Below are positions 11,676 through 22,200 of a stretch of 64,000 bases of DNA, piece after piece. Positions within the stretch are counted from its first letter, which is position 1. Each line of letters starts with the position of its first letter. The notes under the pieces were generated by a model. The model did not search any database. It saw only the letters and a program-made list of their open reading frames with translations, and was not told the origin of the DNA. The translations under genes were made by a program, and so were the position numbers. Source of the DNA: Owenia fusiformis (lineage: Eukaryota; Annelida; Polychaeta; Sabellida; Oweniidae); NCBI GenBank assembly GCA_903813345.2, contig CAIIXF020000004.1, positions 12,796,196-12,860,195 on the forward strand, given 5' to 3'.

Positions 11676-11890
11676 CAGACCCGTAGCCAGGGGGGGGGGG
11701 GGGTTCGCAGGGTTCGGGCGAACCCCCCCCCCCCCTGGCCAAAAATTCTTTCAAAATCATGCAGTTTTCACCATTTTGAGCACTTCTCAAGTGATTTTGT
11801 CCATATTTGGGCCAAAATTGTCAAATGTGAACCCCCCCTGGAAATTTTGGAAAAATGAACCCCCCTTGGCAAATTCTGGCTACGGGCCTG
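11676..11890. mobile_element. MITE with CAG(A/G)CCCGTAGCCAG ends and ATTAT target duplication
   Basis: Left end CAGACCCGTAGCCAG and right end CTGGCTACGGGCCTG are inverted copies. The flanks are ATTAT on both sides (11671-11675 and 11891-11895), a 5-bp target-site duplication. Inside are long homopolymer runs of G and C. A diverged copy of the internal part (AAAATCATGCAGTTT..TTTTGAGCACTT) occurs at about 51205-51330. I associate this end type with widespread invertebrate MITEs but cannot name the family. Confidence 0.75.
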
Positions 11891-12059
11891 ATTATTGATA
11901 TTAATATTTTTTAATCGAAATGGTGTTTGTTATAAGCACACACCTTTTAACAATTGATAGAGACTGAAAAGTGTATTTCATCTTCAGCAAATCTGAAATT
12001 AAGCTTTGTTTTTATTGATCGAATTCAATGAAAGTTAATTTCTTTTAAGTTAAGTTAAC

Positions 12060-12245
12060 TTTTATCAGCCTTTAAAAAACTACTATTGTCATCTGTTTTT
12101 CCATCTTAGTGTACAATAGTTCTCTACTCTGTTTTCAGAAGTAGGAGATGAACCAGATTTTTGTAGCTTTCATCCATGATAACCCTGAGACCTTGTTGGT
12201 TGTGTTTAGATGATGGTGTTTCATACTAATCAGGTATATTATTTC
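12060..12245. repeat. Direct repeat copy 1 with acceptor and donor motifs
   Basis: Shares extended similarity with 13180-13330: a pyrimidine-rich stretch ending GTTTTCAG, then CATGATAACCCTGAGA and CTAATCAGGTA. Joined to the phase-1 donor at 9709, this copy would read EVGDEPDFCSFHP and stop. In another frame both copies spell a similar peptide (HDNPE(TL/MI)L(V/A)V) ending at TGA. It could be a duplicated exon or simply a dispersed repeat. Confidence 0.5.
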
Positions 12246-12428
12246 ATCGTTTGATTTAATTAACTTGCGTCATTTGTGGCTCCTTGCTTCAGAAAGTATT
12301 CATTTGTATTTAATGCAGTTATTATTTAACTTTCACAGTTTCACAGCAAATGAGATACTGTAAATTGCTTTAATTTGGTGCTATTTAATTTGGCGCCCTG
12401 TGCAAATTTTAAAAGTATGACTGCTATA

Positions 12429-13039
12429 CAGGGTGTCAAATAAGTCCCGTCCCCCCCTCTACAGCCAAAACCAAGATATTTGGTACCAAGTGTGATATAT
12501 CATTGGAAAGGTCTTCCAAAGTTACGTTGATTGGCATATATCTGAAACATGTCAATCAATCTCACAAATTTTTACATTGTATCAATTGAGGTGACCATAT
12601 GCCTAGAAACATGGCAATTTGGCATATTTGGCAGGATTTTAAGAATCGGGTATAAGAAAGGTCAAGGGACCAAAAGATGACTAAATATGTTTATGGCAAT
12701 GAATTTAACCAATTTCTGGATAGGGTTAGATGTGTAGAAAATAGAGGGGCAAGGAAAGTGCTGAAAACCATTTTGTAACAAGTGGAATGCGAAAAAGATC
12801 AACTTTTTGACGTATTTCTGAGGTCATATCCTTGTCATTTTGGCGCAAAAAAGCTACTTAAAGGAGGGCACGTAAACTATAAAAGACATCATAAAAATAT
12901 AGGTAAATTTCATCCAAAATACTTGAGAGTTGGTGAGTTAACATAACTTTGGATGATCTTTCCAATGGTATATCACACTAGGTACCGTCTGTTAAGGCTT
13001 TAGCTGTAGCAGGGGGGACGGGACTTATTTGACACCCTG
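12429..13039. mobile_element. 611-bp mariner-type MITE, TA-flanked
   Basis: Termini CAGGGTGTCAAATAAGTCCC are inverted at both ends and similarity runs inward for over 100 bp (GTGTGATATA(T/C)CA(T)TGGAAAG on both arms). The element is flanked by TA dinucleotides (12427-12428 and 13040-13041). CAGGGTGTC ends with a TA target fit Tc1/mariner-type elements. There is no transposase ORF, so it is non-autonomous. Confidence 0.8.
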
Positions 13040-13179
13040 TATAATTAAGTTCTTTTAAAAGGTTTGAACTTAATCCTGATTGACACAATGTTAAAACATC
13101 TCAGTAGATTTACTCATCATATTCACAATTTAAAGGTCTTATTTTAATCAATACAATTTGAAATAAAAGTATAAAATAA

Positions 13180-13330
13180 AGTAACAGTCTTTTAAAGTAC
13201 TACTATTGTCCTCTATTTTCCCATCTACCTATTCTGTTTTCAGGATTGTTGTAGCCTTCACCCATGATAACCCTGAGATGATTTTGGCTGTGTTGAGATG
13301 AGTGGTGTTATGCTAATCAGGTAGGCCTAT
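13180..13330. repeat. Direct repeat copy 2 with acceptor and donor motifs
   Basis: Second copy of the block at 12060-12245; the two lie either side of the mariner-type MITE. The acceptor-like TTCTGTTTTCAG ends at 13243 and a donor-like CAGGTAGGC lies near 13318. In the phase required by the 9709 donor the exon stops within four codons, so it is not a coding exon of that gene as it stands. Confidence 0.5.
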
Positions 13331-13592
13331 ATTATTTCTAGAGGTGTCACACTGACCCGAAGTTGACCTGCCATATTTTATCTCAGAAAGTTAAGAGTCA
13401 TTCTCAGGTATCTACTTTCCTACCGTTCCAACATTTCAAATTATTATCCAATATAATATTTTAATAAATAGATCTCTAGTTAGATCATTGGATGAAGATT
13501 ATGAGAGTCAACGAAGGAATGTTTTGTCTATATGATTCTACTGTAGAAATACAAAAGGATAGTACAAAAAGCTACTAGGGATCTATAAACAG

Positions 13593-13829
13593 ATGAGCAT
13601 AGGGATTGTTTTACCCCAGAGTAGTCCCAAAAAGTCTCCTGAGACAAAGATCAGATCTGGTGGAAGAAAGATTACACCCTCAGGTGCATTTTCAGATAAC
13701 CAACTAATAAAATGTTTATACTACAAGTCTCTAAAATATTTCAGACAAACTAGCAGAATGGAACATTTGACGGTTTGGAAGTTAGGCAGTCTAGAGTCCT
13801 CTGAGCTTGTGGAGTTGCGAGGAAAGTGA
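13593..13829 (+). CDS. Unrecognised 78-codon ORF, possible exon
   Basis: The frame contains a polar, coding-like stretch (SSPKKSPETKIRSGG) after an acceptor-like GATTGTTTTACCCCAG ending at 13619. A consensus donor, TTCG|GTAAGT, lies at 13834/13835, just past the stop codon. No known domain. It could be a terminal exon or chance; no homologue was recognised. Confidence 0.2.
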   Translation: MSIGIVLPQSSPKKSPETKIRSGGRKITPSGAFSDNQLIKCLYYKSLKYFRQTSRMEHLTVWKLGSLESSELVELRGK

Positions 13830-14255
13830 CTTCGGTAAGTCCAGGTTAATCTATTATTCATTATAGAAGTATTTTATATATATTAAGTTTACAGCAGAAT
13901 CAAATCTAGCAAGATCCTTGTCATTCTATTCTAAAAATATAAAGTGCAGACTTTACTTCAGGAATACTAGAGTATTTTACCAAAGAATTTTACAATTATG
14001 TATTTTAATTTATATATATGGCTTCCATATTTATATTTGGAAGAATTTAAAAATTTTCCCGATTTTCGCACTTTTAATCCTCAATAACTTACTGATTTAC
14101 AACACATTGTAGACCTTTGAGACATATTGTATCTGAGATTGTAAAGAATAGATCGCTAGCTCAATTTTGGTTGAAAATGACACTGCAAAATATACAGAGT
14201 GGGTATGGGTATACAGGTTACATTTCATACTTTTCAATAGATTGATTTTTTCCAG

Positions 14256-14371
14256 GAAAATGTCCAAAAACAAGCAGAAATGGCAATGTGTTAAACATGC
14301 AACCAGGGAAACAACGACTGAGCTGTACAAGTCATTTGAAAAAACATTTGGAAAGTGATGAGGACCAATGA
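14256..14371 (+). CDS. Candidate terminal coding exon, plus strand
   Basis: A strong acceptor (GATTTTTTCCAG, ending 14255) opens an exon that, entered in phase 1, reads KCPKTSRNGNVLNMQPGKQR then LSCTSHLKKHLESDEDQ and stops at 14369-14371. The phase matches the donor of the candidate first exon at 9709. An alternative frame starting ATGTCCAAA (14260) is also open for 32 codons to 14358. The product is unknown and intermediate exons were not identified. Confidence 0.3.
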
Positions 14372-14660
14372 GAGCTCATGCTTTCAAGGAAAAATGAACA
14401 CTTAGCATAAACAATATCTGTTCCGATAAGCAAGCCAGTTTGAATTAAATTTTTATCTCTATAACAAGTAACGGGACAGTACTTTTAAGATTGCATAGAT
14501 ATAATGGCTTCATATCTGAAACATGCAATTTTTCTAGATTTATTCCCAACTTAAAATGGTCATTATTGCTTTTTGAAAATCAATACCATGTTAACTAATA
14601 GAGCATTTGTTCAAGCTCAAATTAGAATATTTATTCATTCCCGTTCAGAAAAATAACAAT

Positions 14661-15427
14661 ATAACCCCTAAACAGTTAGGCTATAGATAATTACATTCAT
14701 AGTAAAGGGGGTGAATAGATCTGCCGAGATCTGGGCACAATCTCGGAAATGAAATATCGAAATATCATCAAAGGTTAATCCCATACTTAGTAGTGTTATA
14801 GGTAAATAACATGCGGGAATATAATTGATATCTGAGTTGAGCGGGAGATATATAAGGGTTATGTACTGGGAGGTTTTGGATACAGGTTTTATCCCAAGGG
14901 AAATATGTGTATATCCCGAGGGACCGCAGGGACCAAGGGATATACACATATTTCCCGAGGGATAAACCCTGTATCCAAAACCGACCGTACATAACAGATG
15001 TATTTCATACCTACTGATGTTCTTGGTACGTCATATACCTTATAAAGTTCCAAAATTCAAAAATATACTTAAGATACACATTTTCTTGGTGTTTTAAAGT
15101 GTTTTTTTAAGTTTCTGAGATTATCAAACTCATATAGCCTAACTCATATTTTGAAAAATAAAATTTGAAAAAAATGTGAAAATCTTTTTTTTAAAAATGT
15201 GAAAAAAAAATTGGGGAAAAATGGGAAATTTCAATGCATATTTAATTCTCATAATCTACTAAGTATAGGATAAATCAGTTATTAAATGCTCGATTTTTGA
15301 TACAGTGTATATCCCTCAGTAAATACAATATAGTCACGATTTATTAGTTTATAAAATATGCCTAATTCAATTTTAAGACAAGCCAGAACGGCAAATCTCC
15401 CCACCCCCTTAACCGTTTAGGGGTTAA
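14661..15427. mobile_element. Inverted-repeat element with AACCCCTAAAC ends
   Basis: Left ATAACCCCTAAACAGTT and right AACCGTTTAGGGGTTAAT are inverted copies ~767 bp apart. The right flank shows TTAA and the left the near-match ATAA, which hints at a decayed piggyBac-type target but does not prove it. It contains a strong internal hairpin at 14858-14995. No transposase. Confidence 0.55.
14858..14995. repeat. 138-bp hairpin inside the element
   Basis: GTTATGTAC..GGTTTTGGATACAGG runs into a nearly exact complement, with arms of ~60 bp around a short GAGGGACCGCAGGGACC centre. Two overlapping minus-strand ORFs through it are by-products of the symmetry. Confidence 0.85.
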
Positions 15428-15689
15428 TAAAATATACTTAATAAAACTTATTAACGATAGGATAGATTTTTGATAGATGACATACGAGACTGTAATTATA
15501 TTTAAGTTCAATTCTGTGTGTCAATATTCTCTATTTGGATGCTCAAAAAAGTTCTTGTGTATTAACTCATTAATTATTGGAAAAACAATATACATTTGTT
15601 AATAAGTCAAAGCATAAGTTAGTTGTGTTTTACCTTCACATGTGAAAATGTTAGGCTTAGTGTGTTATATATGATTTTACTGAACATCG

Positions 15690-18360
15690 GTGTCTACATC
15701 TTCCTGTACAGGAACTTTAAATTATGTTCATGTAATGATTCATTTAACTGGACGTTAGTCATTACTATCACTATATCTTGTTGATGGCATAATTAAGGTT
15801 ACTAGAACATTCCTTGCATGTGTTGTCCTAACTTGATGTAACCAGAAGTTATGAATTTGCCATGTATGTGACAAGCACGTTACAGTCTCTTTATTTTGGC
15901 AAAGTCGTTGTTAAGGTTGGTACTACATTCCTGGCTCGTGATATCTAAGTCGAACGTAACTTGTATACTCATTTATGCGTGTCCACACTTTCCTTTGCCT
16001 ACAACGTTCTATAATTAATGTTACCAGAACTTTAACTTGGCCACGTATATGTGACGTCGCATTAGCACGTTACAGTCTGTTATTTTATTTTTGCAGTCAT
16101 TGTTAAGGTTGCTACTACATTCCTAGCACATGATATTTAAGTATAAAATGTAACGTTGTATAAACATCTGTGCGAGTCCAGACCTTCCTCTGCCTACATC
16201 GGTCCAAGACAAACGTTACCAGAACTTTAAACTGGCCAGGTATATGTTACGTTGCATAAGCACATTACAGTCTCACTATTTTTGCGAAGTCATTGTTAAG
16301 GTTGGTTCTACATTCCTGGCACGTGATATTTAAGTCAAATGTAACGTTCTTTAAACATCTGTGCGAGTCCACACCTTCCTGTACCTACAACGTTCCATAA
16401 TTAACGTACAAGAACTTAAAACTGGCCACGTATATGTGACGTTGCATAAGCACATTACAGTCTCGTTATTTTTGCGAAGTTATCGTTTAGGTTGGTTCTA
16501 CGTTCCTGGCACGTGATATTTAAGTCAAATGTAACGTTCTTTGAACATCTGTGCGAGTCCACAACTTCCTGTACCTACAACGTTCCATAATTAACGTATC
16601 AGAAATTTAGATTGGCCACGTATTTATGACGTAATGTAAGTACGTTACATTTTCGTTATTTTGGCGAAGTCATCGTTTAGGTTGGTTCCACGTTCCTGGC
16701 ACGTGATATTTAAGTCAAATGTAACGTTCTTTAAACATCTGTGCGAGTCCACACCTTCCTGTACCTACAACGTTCCATATCAACGTTACCAGAAATTTAG
16801 ATTGGCCACGTATATATGACGTAATGTAAGTACGTTACATTTTCGTTATTTTGGTGACGTAATTGTTAAGGTCGCTACTACGTTCCTGACACGTGATATT
16901 TAAGTCAAATGTAACGTTCTTTAAACATCTATGCGAGTCCACACCTTCCTGTACCTACAACGTTCCATATCAACGTTACCAGAAATTTAGATTGGCCACG
17001 TATTTATGACGTAATGTAAGTACGTTACATTTTCGTTATTTTGGTGACGTAATTGTTAAGGTCGCTACTACGTTCCTGACACGTGATATTTAAGTCAAAT
17101 GTAACGTTCTTTAAACATCTATGCGAGTCCACACCTTCCTGTACCTACAACGTTCCATATCAACGTTACCAGAAATTTAGATTGGCCACGTATATATGAC
17201 GTAATGTAAGTACGTTACAGTTTCGTTATTTTGGCGACGTTATTGTTAAGGTCGCTACTACGTTCCTGACACGTGATATTTAAGTCAAATGTAACGTTCT
17301 TTAAACATCTGTGCGAGTCCACACCTTCCTGTACCTACAACGTTCCATATCAACGTTACCAGAAATTTAGATTGGCCACGTATTTATGACGTAATGTAAG
17401 TACGTTACATTTTCGTTATTTTGGTGACGTAATTGTTAAGGTCGCTACTACGTTCCTGACACGTGATATTTAAGTCAAATGTAACGTTCTTTAAACATCT
17501 ATGCGAGTCCACACCTTCCTGTACCTACAACGTTCCATATCAACGTTACCAGAAATTTAGATTGGCCACGTATATATGACGTTATGTAAGTACGTTACAG
17601 TTTCGTTATTTTGGCGACGTTTTTGTTAAGGTCGCTACTACGTTCCTGACACGTGATATTTAAGTCAAATGTAACGTTCTTTAAACATCTGTGCGAGTCC
17701 ACACCTTCCTGTACCTACAACGTTCCATATCAACGTTACCAGAAATTTAGATTGGCCACGTATTTATGACGTAATGTAAGTACGTTACATTTTCGTTATT
17801 TTCGTGACGTAATTGTTAAGGTCGCTACTACGTTCCTGACACGTGATATTTAAGTCAAATGTAACGTTCTTTAAACATCTATGCGAGTCCACACCTTCCT
17901 GTACCTACAACGTTCCATATCAACGTTACCAGAAATTTAGATTGGCCACGTATATATGACGTAATGTAAGTACGTTACAGTTTCGTTATTTTGGCGACGT
18001 TATTGTTAAGGTCGCTACTACGTTCCTGACACGTGATATTTAAGTCAAATGTAACGTTCTTTAAACATCTGTGCGAGTCCACACCTTCCTGTACCTACAA
18101 CGTTCCATATCAACGTTACCAGAAATTTAGATTGGCCACGTATTTATGACGTAATGTAAGTACGTTACAGTTTCGTTATTTTGGCGACGTAATTGTTAAG
18201 GTCGCTACTACGTTCCTGACACGTGATATTTAAGTCAGATGTAACGTTCTTTAAACATCTGTGCGAGTCCACACCTTCCTGTACCTACAACGTTCCATAT
18301 TTAACGTTGCTACAACTTGAGACATATATTCTGACGACGTTATCACAACGTAAAATTGTT
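15690..18360. repeat. Tandem array, 190-bp unit in 380-bp dimers
   Basis: The anchor ACACCTTCCTGTACCTACAA recurs at 16371, 16561 (one variant), 16751, 16941, 17131, 17321, 17511, 17701, 17891, 18081 and 18271, an exact 190-bp step. From 17131 to 18081 two variants alternate (GTGCGAGTCC or ATGCGAGTCC, with linked changes near TTTCGTTATTTTGG), giving a 380-bp higher-order unit. The upstream units (15690-16370) are degenerate. Each unit holds nine ACGT tetramers. The right edge contains CAACGTAAAATTGT, also present at 71-85 beside the first array, suggesting related host elements. Confidence 0.95.
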
Positions 18361-19214
18361 AGCTGGGTTATACAAAGGTGGATGGGCTGATGTTGGACTT
18401 TTGGTAGGAAATCAAGTATTTTTAAATTCGGCCTTGACCAGGGAAATATGACCTTGACCTAAATTCTGATACACTTTGAAACACGTACATCATATATAGA
18501 TTTAATAAAATAAAAAGAACATTTTTAAATCAATGGGGCTTAAAATGGCCCTGTTTACCCAACTCTTTTAGAATTTTCGAATTCAACTCATTCACGTATC
18601 ATTGGCAACATGGATGAACGGATTTTTCACAAAGGAAAACGCGTTGTGCTGTCGGTCACGTGATGTAAGGTTAAAGGAGGCAACACCCGACAAAGGCACC
18701 TTTCCTTTGGGAGACAATTTATAGTTGATGTTGCTACTCAATCGAGGTATCAAGTAAACAAACGTTCTACTTAATTCATTCATTATTCAAATCAAAGTCA
18801 CTTTGGGAGTAAACCCTTAGAAAGACCATAGATACCCAACAAAAAATACAATTTATTATTCATTATAAATATTTTTTTTATGGACATGTTATTTTGGAAA
18901 CAATCGGACATCTAATCATTATCATAAAAAATTAATGTCCCGAATTGAGCTTATGAAATTCGAATTGACCACGTCTCTAGCTGGCGCAGTTGTATGACAA
19001 GTGACAACTATAGGTGACAACAACATGTGACATATAAGTGACATAACATGTGCCATTTAGATAACAATACACGAGTCAAGGAGGCTGATTTGGAAATATT
19101 AAAAAAATCAGGATAAAAACTCTTGCTTGGAGCTTATATGACAAATCAATATACACCAGTGGGGTAAAGTATGAAAACCATATTTGACTAGAATAATAGA
19201 AAGGACAAATCGTC
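18361..19214. other. Spacer upstream of the membrane-protein gene
   Basis: No gene recognised. The 63-codon minus-strand ORF at 18592-18783 has no domain. Around 18985-19060 the phrase AAGTGACA/GGTGACA recurs at short intervals. No TATA box was convincing, so the transcription start of the gene at 19215 is not placed. Confidence 0.4.
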
Positions 19215-19277
19215 ATGGACTTGTGCGACCAGAAGATAAATATTTGGGAAATGGACAAAATGTTGGAGCTCATATTG
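19215..19277 (+). CDS. Exon 1: start codon and signal peptide n-region
   Basis: ATG in context CGTCATGG, 21 codons, ending in MLELIL at a consensus donor (TTG|GTAAGT), phase 0. In-frame ATGs at codons 13 and 16 are alternative starts. Together with exon 2 they give MLELILVIIGSFTVLPIQS, a typical hydrophobic signal peptide, so M13 or M16 may be the real start. Chosen because the phase matches exon 2 and it supplies the only secretion signal in the region. Confidence 0.7.
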
Positions 19278-22200
19278 GTAAGTATTCAATTTCGATTGCT
19301 GTCACATGAATTCTATAAACTAATATATTTTGTTTCACATTGTACATTTGTATGTGCGTTAAAAATCCGTTTAAAGGGTAATCACTTTAAAATATGTAGT
19401 TAGAATACTTATTTAAAGTGTTACTAAAGAGATTTCGCTCATAAGGGAAAGCACAACTGACTTATGTTTAATGCGCATAGCTATAGATACGTTATGGGTA
19501 TAGGTGAATTGAATTTGGCGTTCGCAAGAAGATATGGTTATACGTTCAGCAATGTATATTTCACCGATCCATTTTATTTGTTACCAGTAATGAATTATAT
19601 CCCCCTCCAAATTCCTTGTTTATAAGGTAAATTGGGTAGTAATATAATTATATGACTTAAAGTATCTCAAAACATCCAAAAAGTTGTCATTTTGAAAAAA
19701 CGATGACATTTTTTTAAAAGGTACCATCACTCTACTATACCTAACCCATAGAAATGCATGAGATACTCTGTTTGTCTGATTGTATTGTTTAGTATATTTT
19801 TGAAAGTACCTTATTAACATCTAACAGTCATCTGATAAACCATTAATAAGGAAAAGACAAATAAAAACAAATAACAAAATCATTACTTATAAGCCAAATG
19901 GGCTGCTTATGAACATCAAATGCAAGGTATAGTCAAGTGACCATAGAAAGAGACGATCAATCCTTAGATGTGTATTTTAAAGGTCGTGTGTTCTTTTCTT
20001 TCAGGTTATAATAGGAAGTTTTACCGTATTACCAATACAGTCAGGTCAGTAGTCTACAGTATGACAGTGTGGGTCAAACACGTCAGTTTTGAAAGTTTTT
20101 TTTGTCAGTTTTTAAAGCATAAATAACAAGACATTTAAATTTGACCAAGATCAATTTTACGGTGGCACGAATTGACTTATGGCACTCAAGATTTAATATT
20201 TAGGTTATACGGAGTTTTCTGGCTTATCTGACCTAAATCTGAATAAAGATTTATTACCTTCGAAGGCCACTGAAGGTCACTAAAATATCACATTTGAAGT
20301 CTTAGGTCGGAAGTGAACATTTGCACAAAGTGAACTTCCTTCTCATTTTCTTTTCGGGCAAAAAGAACAAGACATACATAAGGATACAGTGTTCTGGAAA
20401 GAATAGCCTAAAATAACAACAGAGATTCCTGATTATATTACTTAAAGAACAATATAATATTTTAATGGTAATAATATACTTTCAGAAGACTGTTATATGG
20501 AAAGAGTCCCGGACACAATACTTTTTGATTACAACTCCTACTCAACTGAAGGGCAAAACCTAGCTAACTGCGAGAGTTCTTGTTTGAGCAGCACTGGATG
20601 TGTAGGTATCTACCGTAATGATGCGTTAGGACAGTGTTACTATCTAAAGTTCGCAAGTTGGGAAAAAACAAAGCCAAGTTCCGGATACCAGATATCGAGG
20701 AAACGTTGCCCGAGTGAGTATAGTCTTTTCTTCTTATAGATATGTATTTTACTCCAAGTCAGGATATTTCGATTGAATTTGTTCTAGGTACAAAAGGTTG
20801 AGAAACATAGGTGTTTTCTCAAATCAGAATTCTAGGTAAATTAAACAAGGAGCAACACTAGGTTGCATGGACCCTGGTGATGTTCCGTACAACCAGAGTT
20901 GCACGGGCCCTGATGATATCACGGGTTTCATACAGCAAGGGTTGCAGGGGCCCTGATGATTTCCCGTGATTCGTACATCCGAGGCTGTAGGGCCTTGATG
21001 ATATCAAAGGCTCCATACAACAAGGGTTAAATCTGCCTTGATGTTATCACGGGATCCGTACAGCCGAGGTTGCAGGGCTCTGAGGACATCAAGGGTTTCA
21101 TACAAGGGTTAAATGGCCCTTGATGATATCAAAGGATCCATACAACAAATTAAGGGTTATATGGGCCTCGATGATATCACGGGTTCCATACAACAAGGGC
21201 AAATGGGCCTTGATGACATCACGGGTTCCCTACAACAAGGGTTAAACGGGGCTTGATGATATCACGGGTTCCATACAACAAGCAATGGTTAAATGGGCCT
21301 TGACAATATCACGGGTTCCATACAACAAGGGTTAAATGGGCCCTGATGATATCATGGGTTCCATACAAAAAGGGTTAAATGAGCCCCGATGATATCATGG
21401 GTTCCATATAACAAGGGTTAAATGAGCCCTGATATTATCCCAGGTTCCATACAACAGGGGTTAAATGGCCCATGGTGATACCACCGGATCTATACACCCA
21501 AGGTTGCATCAGCCCTAAAGATTTCACGGTTCCTCGTACAGACCTGATATTATTTGCCTGTGTTGTAATTTTAGAAACCATTAAAATCAGTCAGGCACTG
21601 TTTGCGAATGAGATGAGTGTGACATTATCCTCATATATTCACATTCACATCCTGCTTGTGAACAAACGTGGATAAAAATTTAAGAATATAACCAATGATA
21701 ATGATAAATGGTAATGATTTTATTGAATATTTTATCAATTTCGTCCTTTTGCAAGATTATTTGGAGAATATTACATGATTATACTTCTCAAAAATTACCA
21801 CGATTTCTCTGTATTTGACAGAATAAAATGTTACATTATTTCCTAAGCCTCTTGATAACCACGATGGTTTATTGTACGTTTATTATTTGCTTCTTCAGGA
21901 AAATTTTCAATATTATGGCCAATTCTTTCAATATCCAGGTGTAACACGATGTCCTTTGACTAGGTGGGATTATATAGCAGAACTAGACATGTGCTACTTT
22001 GTGTCCAACGAAAAATCAATCGTCGTGGACGCAGAATACAAATGTGACGTCATGGGAGGATCTCTAGTGAAATTTGACAATGCAAGTATTGCAAGGACCC
22101 TGAGAGAGAGACTTGGTCTTCAAGCGGAGAGATATTACATCGGACTGTCCTTAAACAATCCAAATTCTCATGGTAATTTCAGTTAATAATTTTCAAATAT

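Noticed and set aside
15000-15360. Possible gene in AT-rich run downstream of the 14858 hairpin
   Set aside because: Only homopolymer-rich sequence; no open frame or splice pair.
1-18360. CRISPR-like regular repeats
   Set aside because: Units are directly adjacent without unique spacers, are far longer than CRISPR repeats, and the DNA is animal nuclear in character.
21872-21938. Longer version of exon 4 starting at the AG at 21898
   Set aside because: It would need a phase-0 donor, but exon 3 ends in phase 1; entering it in phase 1 meets a stop, whereas the AG at 21938 fits.
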